Assembly: GCA_015698045.1 (NCBI GenBank)
Contig: BLAL01000298.1
Coordinates: 521,440 to 585,439, forward strand
From: Rhizophagus clarus
Taxonomy: Eukaryota > Glomeromycota > Glomeromycetes > Glomerales > Glomeraceae
Direction of reading: 5' to 3'
Length of the DNA stretch: 64,000 nt
Positions 48,127 to 58,984 of the stretch are shown piece by piece (the first letter of the stretch is position 1; each line of letters opens with the position of its first letter). Position numbers and translations under genes: made by a program. The notes beneath the pieces were generated by a model, which was not told where the DNA came from, did not search any database, and saw nothing but the letters and a program-made list of their open reading frames with translations.

Positions 48127-49403
48127 ATTTCATATTTGATTTATATAACTGTACCAAGTACTATCCTTTTATATCATAATCTAATGAAAATCAAGTAACG
48201 TTACATACTTCCTTTTTACTAATGAAATTAACAAAAATCATTATGATAAAAAATCAGTAATTTTCCAGTGTTTTCAGTATTTTTAGTGTTTTCAGTATTT
48301 ATTATAATTGATCAACATAGTGCATGCAGATTTAACCTTTTCAAAAATAGTGATAAAATTAATGATTTAGAGAAAAAAAGAAAAAAAAATTAATCATCAT
48401 AATATATATTAAAATTTAAAATTTACAAGTATGCCAATAAAGATATTAGAATAATTAAAGTATTTATTTCCAATTTCTTTTTTAGTTCCATTAATTATTT
48501 CGAATCCAATTCTTCAAACACATGCATGTTTGAATACTTTTACAATTCAAATTTGATCATCTTTTTGAAATTAGGTCATCACTTCTGAAAAACATCCTTT
48601 CAATAGAAACACACATTGCAAAGTATTATAACATTTATTAGATATTGTAACCATATTGTAGCGATATCATATTAACATCAAATTAATATTACAAAAATGT
48701 TTTTATATTTATTTAACATTGTAACTATATCATAGAAATATCATATTAATATCAAATTAACATTGCTAAAGTATTATAATATTTATTTGATATCATAACT
48801 ACATCATAGTAATTTCATAAATTACATCACAAAAACGATTTTATATTAAATTTAAAAAAATATAAAAAAAAACAATCATGATTAATATAATATACACTTT
48901 ATAAAATATATTTAAAATTTAAATTTAATATATAACCTTGGGATAATGGTTAAAGCAGGTAATCTCTGGGATTTTGAGAAAAAATAAAAATGATAATATT
49001 TTTAACGTTAGCTCTTTAAATTTGGAAGTGTTAATTCTTAAAACCATAATATTATAAAAAAAAATGCTGGCTGCTACAACTGACGCCACCCCGGACAAAG
49101 TAATTGGCGGCAGAAAATATCATAAAATATCCAGCCCTATTTTATAACATTTTCCTCTAGGCTAAGCAAATATTACAAAAAAAAGCTCAAATATATTCAG
49201 CAATTTGAACATAGCATTTGAGAATACATTTTAATTCTCTTAAGTAATACCACAGTCTAACAAAGAAAGACTCAAACTATACCCTATTGTAAAGAAAGTA
49301 CATAACCAATTTCTCCTACAGAACCAGTAGACTTTACGAATATGGTAGAGTCCAAAAAAATATGAAAAATATGTGTATATGACATTTTCATACCTGCTTA
49401 ATG
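48127..49403. other. Gene-free stretch with a diverged ~100-bp repeat
   Basis: At 48617-48835 about three diverged direct copies contain AAAGTATTATAA, ATTTATTAGATAT and CATATCATATTAA-type segments. No reading frame or RNA gene was recognised elsewhere. Confidence 0.4.
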
Positions 49404-49795
49404 GTTTCACTATTTATTTGAAAGTAGTTTTTTTGTCTTATGCATTTTTTGGCAAACGGTCTTCGTGTTAGTGGCTATATCGAATATAAACCAAAATGCC
49501 AAAGTATTGTTAATATTGTAAAAGATAAGTAAAGTAAAAGAGAGAAGAAGAAAATACCATAAAGTGTTAAAATATAAGACAAGTATAATATTCAGCTTCA
49601 CCATTTATTTAAAAGTAGTTTTTTTGTCTTATACGTTTTTTTGGCGAATGGTCTTTGTGTTGGTGGCTATATCATATATATAAATTAAAATGCCAAAGTA
49701 TTGTTAATATTGTAAAAGATAAGTAAAGTAACTTGGATAAAAGAGAAAAGAAGAAAATACCGTAAAGTGTTAAGACAAGTATAATATTTAAGAAG
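49404..49795. repeat. ~198-bp tandem duplication
   Basis: 49404-49600 and 49601-49795 are direct copies sharing AAAGTAGTTTTTTTGTCTTA, then GGTCTT-GTGTT-GTGGCTATA, then AATGCCAAAGTATTGTTAAT. They differ by scattered changes and one small insertion (ACTTGGATA). No coding region is present. Confidence 0.85.
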
Positions 49796-49981
49796 AGAGA
49801 AGTTTATTTTTGAAAATAAACAAAACATTACGAATTTTAGCTATTTTAGATCTCACATGCATGTAAACAAATCAATTTTGATTGGTTAATTTTAATATAT
49901 TACATCATGCATAATGATTAATGTGATTTTATTGGTTAATTTTAAAACTGACACAAATTATATATTTATATAATCAAACAA

Positions 49982-50505
49982 TTATACAGCTGTAAAATAA
50001 AAATTATTTTTTATCCAAATTCTATTTGTGGTATCATGATTAGGTAGTTGGCACCTTTCTGAATTACAATTATGAATAAAATGTACTTTTTGAAAATTAT
50101 CTATTACAGTAATTGGAAAAATGTGTCTCCATTTATTTCCTGTTGCTTGAAGGCGGTAAAGTGGACATTTTAATACCGAATGTTCAGCTCCAGTATCCTC
50201 AAACCAATCTACAACAATAAAGGCATAATATTTGTCATTATTACTTTTATGTCAAAAGATACCTTTGATAACTGCATAAGATTCTTCGTGATCTTCTTCA
50301 TAAATTGTGATAAAATCACCAAGGTGTAAGTAGACTTTTGAAAGGATACCACTTTCTTCTTCAAATGTATATGATGCCAATTTGTACCAACTAGTTGAAA
50401 CATTCATAAGTGCTGCCTCAAATTTTATATTCACATTGTTAGACGAATGATTTGCATTCACGTGATGGTGAATATTAATATTACTGCGCCATAAATGATC
50501 AACGT
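49982..50505 (-). pseudogene. C-terminal fragment of a Plavaka-like transposase
   Basis: The minus strand reads DHLWRSN, ending near 50500, then FEAALMNVSTSWYKLASYTF, LHLGDFITIYEEDHEESYAVI, a TGA at about 50252, then YAFIVVDWFEDTG, CPLYRLQ, FQKVHFIHNC and a stop at 49982. Layout and motifs resemble the C-terminal BAH-like part of Plavaka/Tnp2-type transposases, as in the last exon at 61328-62175. It is cut abruptly at about 50505, right where simple TA-rich sequence leading into the gypsy element begins. Confidence 0.55.
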
Positions 50506-50514
50506 AGTATATAA

Positions 50515-51001
50515 AGTATATTAAGTATATTTAGTATATTTAGTATATATTTCTTATATATCATTTATAGTATATATAGTATTTATTCCTTATATTTCTT
50601 TTATTATTTAAATTTCTTATATATTATTTATTATATTTATATCTTTTATATCTTATATTATTTATATATTTAAATGAAGTTCAATTTGTATAAATATCTT
50701 GAATATTCGCTTAAAATAAAGAAGATCAGACAAGTTGAGACAAGTAGAGACAAGTTGTTTATAATAAAGTTGTAATTGCAAGTGTTATAAGATTGCCTTA
50801 TTGTATAAGTTGTTAACGTACCTACAACTAATAAAGATACATTTTAATTATCGAATACACTGCCTTTTAGTGTGTAAGGAATTGATTGGAATACTTCATA
50901 GCTAGTGTCTCCCTGAAGATATTCATAATTCACTACTCGACGGACTGAGTTGGTGAACAATTGGTGATTCCTGCCAGGTTAATTTGAATAATAGTAAATG
51001 T
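50515..51001 (+). other. Probable 5' LTR and leader of the gypsy retrotransposon
   Basis: A TA-rich stretch (50515-50690) passes into less biased DNA with an AATAAAG polyadenylation-like signal near 50828 and a unique leader up to the first in-frame ATG at 51002. The position directly before gag suggests the 5' LTR and primer-binding region, but the 3' LTR lies outside the window, so LTR limits cannot be fixed by comparison. Confidence 0.4.
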
Positions 51002-54000
51002 ATGCCGTATTACAACTTAACTAAGAATCAAAAGAAAGCCCATTTAAAGAAACATCGTCAAGGAATAACTATTAAAAAACAAGAAAATTATTGTAACTTG
51101 TGTTATCCTGTTGATAGAATACCAGTTGATAACATACCAAACGGATTTCATCTATTTTGGCTTTAGATTTCAGTGCATCATACTGCGGAACAGTATACAG
51201 GCGCTACGATTGCTGCATTTAAAATATTGACAGAAGAATTCTATACTGCTACTGAATTAGATATTATTGTAAACACAACTACAAGTATTATAAAAAGTAT
51301 AAGATACCAAGAAATCACTATACCATTTTTAGAACTATCTTTTTATCTGCATAAATTATTTGAGCTTACCAACGGTTTTCAAAGTCTTCCAACTGCAGAA
51401 CAAATAGTTACCGCACATCAGATCTTCCATAATACTCAACCAATTCCAAATCTCAACATGGCTATCACAAATGATCAAATGAAGGCGCTCTTGGATGGAG
51501 TTTTTGGAGCAGGAGGTGTTGATTGGAAAACTGCCCTTACAAATGTGCATAATGAAGCTCAAGCAACAAATGCTGCGCTTACCGCTTTACGGACAGCTAC
51601 TACTAATCGTGCTACTAAAATAGTAGAAGTACCACCATTTTATGGAAATGACACAGAGGATCCTAACGAATGGATTGAAATTTTTATTCAAGCTCATACA
51701 ACTAATGGATGGGCAGATGCCAGAAGAGTAGCTTTAGCTGCAGGACATTTGAAGGAAGCTGCCTATGATTGGTATCAAAATGATAAGACAAATATAACTC
51801 AATGGGAAGGAGACCCCGCCAACTCCTTTAAAGAAAGACTTATTGCTTACTTTGCTACGCCAGCCCGAAAGAATCAATGGGCAAGAGAATTACAAGGAGT
51901 AAAACAGAAGGAAGGAGAATCAATTGAGGATTACTCTCGACGTTTTAGAAAACTCTTAAATAGAGCAACTACAGGAAATGTTTTAGCCGACCAACATCAA
52001 GTCAACTACTTTATCAACGGATTATCTCCAATCTATGTTAGTCAAGTAGTATTGGCTTCTCCAGCCACCTTAGCTGCTGCTATTGAACGAGCTAAATTAG
52101 TAGAATCAGGTGTAAAATATACCCTATTAAATGTAATGCCAAAAGAAGAAGCTCCAATTCCCTCTACCTCGCAAAGTGTTGTTGCACCAGCACCTGTTCC
52201 ACCTCCAGTTACCCAAGTAGAAAATAGTCTTAAAAATGAACTTGATGCTCTCACAAAGCAAATGCAACAGTTATCCATCAACTACGCAAATTTGTCCGCA
52301 TCTGTTACCAGAACTCCTTGATTTAATCAATCAAATAATCGTACTCCTCGCCCGGAAAATATTAATAGACCAAGAAACAAAAGAGAAGTGACTTGTTTCA
52401 AGTGTGGGAAATTAGGACATTATGCCAGGGAATGTACTGCTCCAGGAAACAGACGTCCCAATCAAGTTCAATTTCAATCTAATAGAAATAACCAACGACC
52501 TGTTAATTTTATGGATTATGAAGAAGAGTGTTATGAAACTGATGAGTATGAAAAATATGATGATGAATTTGAAACCGAAATTTACGCTTTTAAGAGAAAA
52601 GAACCCTACCAAAGAGAAGTTCGAGAAGTAAAAAGAAGAGCGATGCCTCGCTCCGAATCTCAAAAAGAAGAACAAGCTAGACTTGTCCCAGATGTAGAAA
52701 TGCAAGATGCTGAGCCTTTGAAAAGTAAAAAGGTTAGAAGAAAAATGTTGCCAGCTCCAATTGAGCAACTTACTAAATTTAACGTTGCAAATTACTTGAG
52801 AGATTTGCCCTGTGGATTGTCAGTAGGACAAGCTGCGCATGAGATCCCTAAGTACCGTTCAGGATTAATCCAAGCTGTTAGAAGAACCAGGGAAAAAGAG
52901 ACTAATTTTATTGAAAGAAATGATTCCCCTGATCTTGATCAAACTACTGCTGCGCGATGTGAATTGTACGTAGGAAAAGAACCCATCTCCGCCGTGATTG
53001 ATAGTGGAGCTGCGACAAGTATAATTACCAAGTCATTGATGAAACAACTTGGCTATCAAATCGATCAACCCTCTAATATGGTGATTGTTACTGCTAATGG
53101 AACCAGAGTTCGTGCATTAGGAATGATTGCCGCATTACCAATCCGTCTCAGCCATATTATAGTACAAACGCCAGTGCATGTTTTGGACTTCCAAGATGAT
53201 GTTCTTATTCTAGGAAATGATTGGCTTAGAAGAGTTAATGCAATCGTTAATTGGAGGGCAGAAAAATTGTCAGTCCATTATAAAGGAAGAACCGTAAATG
53301 TACCTTTAATTTTTACGGTAACTAAAGCTCTTATTAATGCTGAATCCCTAGGAGAAGGAGAGGAAGAAGAAGACAATGAAGAATATGAAAATGAGGAGTT
53401 AGTTGAAGCTCCTTTATATTATTCAGATACCTGGGACTCAGATTCAGATGACTTAGAATATAATCCCTGGATGGAAATGCACTCGCCAGATTACTCTGAG
53501 GAAGAAGAGAAGTCTGATGATAAGAATGAAGGAAATCCTGCTGTATTCCTTGCAGAAGTACAGGAAGAGAATAATTCTTCAGCAGTGGTAAAATCAAATC
53601 TAGGACCATTGGATCATCATCAACAAACACTCTTTCAGACCCTTATGAAAGAATATGAAGACATTTGCGCAAAAAGTCAAACCAAGATAGGAAAAACTCA
53701 TGTCATCCGACATAGGATTTTAACCGGAGATGCTGCTCCTGTCGCTCAACCTCCCTATAGAATGAATCCAGTAAAAAGGGAATTTTTAAAGAATGAGATT
53801 GTGAAAATGGAAGCACAAGGCATTATTAGAAAATCATCTAGTCCGTGGGCCTCTCCTGTAGTAATTGTAGAAAAGAAAGGAGGAGATAAAAGATTATGTA
53901 TAGATTATCGAAAGTTGAACGCAATTACTAAAGCTGACGCATACCCTTTACCAAGGATTGATGATCTCTTAGAAAATTTAAGAAGTGCAACTTGGTTTAC

Positions 54001-54213
54001 CACTTTGGATCTTGCAAGTGGTTACTGGCAAGTTCAAATGAGTGAAGAGGATATTGAAAAGACTGCTTTTATCACTCCCTTTGGCCTGTACAAATTTCTC
54101 GTTATGCCTTTTGGATTGGCATATGCTCCAGGAACTTTTCAGCGTCTCATGAATTATATTCTCCAAGACTTCTTAGGAATATTCGTGGCTGTATACCTGG
54201 ATGATGTAATTAT
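51002..54213 (+). pseudogene. Ty3/gypsy Gag-Pol, two in-frame stops, truncated by a transposon insertion
   Basis: A single frame runs from ATG 51002 to the transposon insertion at 54214, with TAG at 51164-51166 and TGA at 52319-52321. Order: a short Cys-containing head; Gag capsid-like domain (WADARRVALAAGHLKEAAYDW to ERAKLVESG, about 51710-52110); CCHC zinc knuckle CFKCGKLGHYAREC (52394-52435); aspartic protease with VIDSGAATS (about 53000) and ILGNDWL; reverse transcriptase with CIDYRKLNAIT, FTTLDLASGYWQV, PFGLAYAPGTFQR and the catalytic YLDD at about 54196. The protein would be a copia-unlike, gypsy-type Gag-Pol fusion. Everything after YLDDVII (rest of RT, RNase H, integrase, 3' LTR) must lie beyond the inserted transposon, outside the window. 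Confidence 0.93.
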
Positions 54214-54870
54214 CACAGGTCGAATGAAAAAAATCGTCAAAAATCGGCAGTCCGATTTTTAACCGATTTTTGGATATATTTGTCTGATTTGTGGCTTTTT
54301 AAAGCCGATTTTATGGCGCGAATTGTTTGTGATCGGAAATACGTTATTTATGAACAAAAAATCGGAATGCCGATTTTGGCAGATTTTGCGAAAATCGGCA
54401 TTCCGATTTTAAAATAAACATGTCGATAGCTAAAAATAAGACTGCCGGTTTATAGCTATATTTGTCCTATTTATGGCATTTTGCTGTCGATTTTATGGCA
54501 CGTATTGTTGGCAATCGGAAATTCTTTTATTTTTATCGACATAAATCGGAATACCGTTTTAAAATTATAATTGCCGATTCTCGCAAAATCAGAACGCCAA
54601 TTTTTAAATAATCATGCCAAATCTCCTAAAATCGGATTGCCAAGTTTAATTCAGTATAAACATTTCAAAAATAGTTTATGCCGATTTATATATCGGATCT
54701 TTCTATTATCGATTTTCTCATAATTCATAATTACTATTATTGTCCGGTTTTTTAGCTCGGTAGAAACATTTCAAAAATAGTTTATGCCGATTTATATATC
54801 GGATCTTTCTATTATCGATTTTCTCGTAATTCATAATTACTATTATTGTCCGGTTTTATTTTATTTTTCC
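54214..54870. repeat. Left subterminal repeat region with a ~107-bp tandem duplication
   Basis: Many copies of AAATCGGCA, TGCCGATTT and related words in both orientations between 54214 and 54660. Then 54660-54765 and 54767-54870 are direct copies (AGTTTATGCCGATTTATATA, then CTATTATCGATTTTCTC). Such motif clusters are the usual binding sites of CACTA-type accessory proteins. Confidence 0.75.
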
Positions 54871-55244
54871 ATTTTCGATAATTGATTTATATTTAATATT
54901 TAATATGTATGATATATAATATGTATGCTATTATTTTATAATATATACTGCAATTTATGATATATTTATTATTATTATATTATTATATTGTCCATATTAT
55001 TATTATTATATTACTATATTGTTCTTATTATTATATTATTATTATGTATAGAATGTTTATATAAAATATATTAAAATCATATTTATCTCGTCATGTTACT
55101 TATAAATGGCTATAAAATAACCAGTGCTCTAAAAAAGAGATTAATAGGATAGAAACGATATTAGAGAGTTAATTTATAAACAACGGAATTTAAATCACTC
55201 AAAATACAAGCAGTTGATTTTAAATGATGAAACAAATACCTAAA
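54871..55244. other. AT-rich spacer inside the transposon
   Basis: Simple ATT/TAT-type sequence (54960-55045) with no gene; it precedes the 3' end of the minus-strand gene. Confidence 0.4.
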
Positions 55245-57294
55245 TTATGTACGTCTTCTGATATCGACCGGTACTTCTAAGTAAAAGGGACCTTGGTGCT
55301 CATCTACTTCTAAATTACCATTATTATCATCGTTTTGTTCTTCATTAGTTCCATCATTTTTATCAGCATTACCATTATTGCCATCATCGTTATTATCACC
55401 ATTACCATTATTGTCATCATCGTTATTATCATCATTACCATTATTATCATCATCGTTATTATCACCGTCGTTATCCTCATCATCATCATCATCATCAGAT
55501 TCTGGTTCAATCCACCTTGATGATATCCACCAATTAGCCATGTCTTGTGTTGGTCTGCTTTTTTTATCGATATCGTCTAGACGGTAACGTTTGCGACTTA
55601 ACCTGGTTCCGATGCTTACTCCGATCTCGTCCGCTCGAAATAAGATTCTTTTAACCTAATGATAAATTTATAACTTATTAGCATAAACGCCTATGTTTTA
55701 AACTTTCGCAACTTTACGTACTCTAGAAGACCTCCACTCCTTATTGTGAATCTTAATTACAGAATTTGTACTTATCAACCTTCCTGATCTTATGTTATCG
55801 TTACGCTCTTCATTTGCCAGAACTTCGTCTTCAGTAGACCATTCATCCGAATGGACTTCTGCGGTATTTACTGCCTTTTCGCAATCTTTAATAAATACTT
55901 CCCTAGTCATATTTTCAGGACGACAATCATCTAGAATGCTGTCTTGCGTGAAGATCATGTGTTGGAGACCTTTGCGTCTTCTTGTCATTTTCTATTAAAG
56001 AGTAAATTAAAATAATTAATAGATTATATACATTGTCATTTTAAATAATGAATTTCACACCTGATCTCTCCTCGACGTCATGTGTTGCCGTTTATTGTGT
56101 TCATCTATCTTACCCTCCTTTTTTAATTTCCAAATCTCCCGCCGTGATTTGTGTAGCTGTTTTATTACTTTTAAAAGTTCTGTATCGTATACCTCTAATG
56201 AAGGAGGCATCGCTGCTTTGACGGCTGGTAGAAGCTTCTTATTTATCGACTTTTTTTGTTTACTAAATGTCTTTGACGTGTCGAAAAGAATCGACGAATC
56301 GAGGTTGTTTATAATATGGATTACCTCATCCTATTTAATATAACACTCATTTTTTAACGATCAATACAAAAGAGAAATATTTAATAAAATAAAGATATAT
56401 TTACATGAACGGTTTTTTTGAAATTTTTATCAGTTATTGGAGGAAGGGCACGCCGATTCTTTCTGGACAGAACTGGGGATAGGCTTCTATTTCTTGGTCC
56501 TTCACTCGTTCTTTCTTCCGTTAGCACTTCCACACGTTTGGTAAGATTTGAAATCATGCTTCTTAATTCGCTGACTTCTCTGTTGTTAGCACCTATTATA
56601 AATCAGTATTTAATATAAATCATTTAGTATAAAAAATTTTACGTGCAAGTAAGTAAAGAAACGTGAAAGAAATACTACCGCTCGCTGGAGGTGAAGAAGA
56701 AGGAATTGTTAAAGATAGATCGGTTAAAGATCCTATAACAATAACGTTAAATTGGTATAGTATAAGTAAAATGAAATTTAATTAGCACTAATATAAAACA
56801 ATATTACTTTTTGTAATTGATCTCCCTCTAGAGACATTTTGATAGTTTCGATTATGTTGAGATTGAGAGCGTGATTGATGTCGATGAGGGGAATGAGAGC
56901 GAGATCGAGATCGACGTTGATGGGAACGAGAATGATGGGAACGATGAGGGGAGCGAGATCGACGTTGATGAGAATGAGAATGATGGGAACGATGAGGGGA
57001 GCGAGAGCGATGGAAACGCGATCGTTGGGAACGATGAGGGGAGCGAGAGCGATGGGAACGCAATCATTGGGATTCGGAATGATAATAACGAGATTTGGAT
57101 CGAGATGGGCGAGATCGAGGTTGACGAGTCGTTGAGCAAGATTTTGAGCGACTACGAGATCGATTAATATGAGTTTGATGCCGAGATTGATGAGATTGGG
57201 AACGGGAACTAGATTCATTTCGTTGAGATCTAATATGAGGATGAGAGCCATCACGAGAAATAGGAATTAAATTTAAAGGTTTGAATTTTCTCAT
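55245..57294 (-). CDS. Transposon-borne RS-rich, coiled-coil, acidic-tail protein, 6 exons, one in-frame stop
   Basis: Exons 57294-56808, 56732-56679, 56592-56405, 56330-56061, 55991-55722 and 55655-55245 join in phase across GT-AG introns to 560 codons. Order: Arg/Ser/His-rich N-terminus with repeats such as SPHRSHHSRSHQRRSRS; a leucine-patterned segment (NREVSELRSMISNLTKRVEVL) likely to be a coiled coil; a basic conserved-looking block (ELLKVIKQLHKSRREIWKLKKEGK); a mixed block with FIKDCEKAVNTAEV; and a C-terminus with RLSRKRYRLDDIDKKSRP, WWISSRW and a long Asp/Asn repeat. A TGA at 57064-57066 interrupts exon 1 where the neighbouring repeat unit has CGA. An upstream exon ending GAAGAC/GTAAGT near 57365 is possible. 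By position it may be the accessory DNA-binding protein of the transposon; this is inference. Confidence 0.65.
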
Positions 57295-57299
57295 TATGA

Positions 57300-58260
57300 T
57301 ATTGATAATTTGATAATTTAAAGATTAAACAAGAAACAAAGGCTCTATATATAACCGTTACTTACGTCTTCTGAACCATTTTCGTTATCGTCTGATTAAA
57401 ATAAAAGATAGATTAAATTAATAAGACTCGTTATCATTTAATAAAATATATCGCTATCAATATTAATTAAAATAAATCAATAAATTAAATAAACTTGATA
57501 TTATATCGCTTTCAATTAATTAAAATGTATTATTTAAAATAATCAGTAAACTACATTAATTAAATTAAGATAAATCAATCAATATTTAAATATATCAGTA
57601 AACTAGATATTATATCGCTATCAATTAATTAAAATATATCAATAAACTAAATATTATAGCGTTATCAATTAATAGAATATATCAATAAATTAATTAAAAT
57701 ATATCAGTAAACAATTAATAATTAAAAATATCAATAAATTAATTAAAATATATCAATAAAGTATATCAATGAATTAATTAAAATATATTAATAAACTAAA
57801 TATTATATCATTATCATAAATAACATGTCCAAATTAGTAATAACACATTTGAAGCTTGATAAAGTTATACTTACGGAAGCTGGTTTTTCCGACAGGAAAT
57901 ATAATTGGCGAAAAGAAATATGCTTACTTTGTTAAGCCGACGAAAATAAGGCGAAAAATAAGGCGAAAAATATCGTCAACCATTAACGAAAAAAACGAAA
58001 GGCAACAAAGAAAATTTGTTGCATCGTACTAAAACGTGGAGAAAAAAGAAAGAAAGCGTGGTAAACGTACGCAAATGTACCATACTCACGAGCAAATTTA
58101 TAGTAAACGTAAACAAATTGGAAATCACCGATTTGTAGAACGTGCATGGTAAACGCGGTAAACGCAAACAAACTTTATAGCTCCTGCCAATCACGTCGGG
58201 TGACATTTATGCACTATCTAGTCACGTGGTATTAACAAACTGTACGTCTGTGCCAACTGC
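57300..58260. other. Spacer between the two divergent transposon genes
   Basis: 57470-57820 is a diverged array of AATTAATTAAAATATATCAA-type words. 57880-58200 is less AT-rich, with repeats of GGTAAACG and GGCGAAAAATA on the plus strand. It probably includes the promoters of both genes. No RNA gene was seen. Confidence 0.4.
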
Positions 58261-58942
58261 CAAGGGCAAAAGAAGAATTAAAGATTTATTAAAACAATTC
58301 TATTAATTAACAAGTAATTTTAACCATGACTGATTGTTAGAATAAACGTATATATGCTATAACTCAACGTATTATTGTAAGCGACTCAATAAAAGATAAA
58401 ATAATAAATATTTGATATCTCGTTAACAGCTTTAAATGATACTGATGTACTAGAAATTGACGACTTGAAAGAAAATATATAAAAAAAAATGAAATATAGT
58501 TTTTCCTAATTTTTGATATATTCGAAAGAATAGGCCAAGTGTTAAATTTTGATGTTGTTGCAGTTGCGAACAACTAAGACACTTTTTTTATAACTCTCGC
58601 ATTTTGATCTGTGAATAGGAAATTGCTACATCTCTACTTAAATTATTTGGATCTTTTGAATTCGTGATGATATATGAGATTTATTAGTAAGTCGATTGAC
58701 ATGTTTCAAGAATCGGATTAATTGAATTTGAAAAAATTTTCTAGTATAATTATACCCCTTAATACCAAATTTAATTAGAGAATTAGCAAAAATAAAATTA
58801 TATTTTAGTATTTGATAAAATACATTGGTCTTGACATCATTGTCATGTGTTATTATCAAAATAGCTTAATTACCAAGCTGTGCCTTGACAAAAATGGACC
58901 AAGAATCGGGATTGCCGAACCAATTAGATTGATTTGCAATTC

Positions 58943-58945
<3 letters not shown>

Positions 58946-58982
<37 letters not shown>
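58946..58982 (+). repeat. 37-base A run ending in the transposase start codon
   Basis: The run directly abuts ATG 58982-58984, whose first A is its last base. Its length makes sequencing slippage likely and the 5' leader uncertain. The frame stays open through it, so the annotated start rests on the first ATG. Confidence 0.8.

Positions 58983-58984
<2 letters not shown>

Noticed and set aside
48950-48995. Possible tRNA-like sequence (GGATAATGGTTAAAGCAGG)
   Set aside because: No B-box GGTTCGA follows and no cloverleaf can be drawn, so it is not called a tRNA or SINE.
55335-55587. Ile- and Ser-only frames opposite the Asp/Asn repeat
   Set aside because: They are products of the GAT/AAC-type microsatellite coding the acidic tail on the minus strand.
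56871-57167. Plus-strand acidic frames (Asp/Glu/Asn-rich) and other minus frames over the RS region
   Set aside because: They are antisense or shifted readings of the RS repeats in exon 1 of the minus-strand gene, whose exons join in phase while these do not continue.
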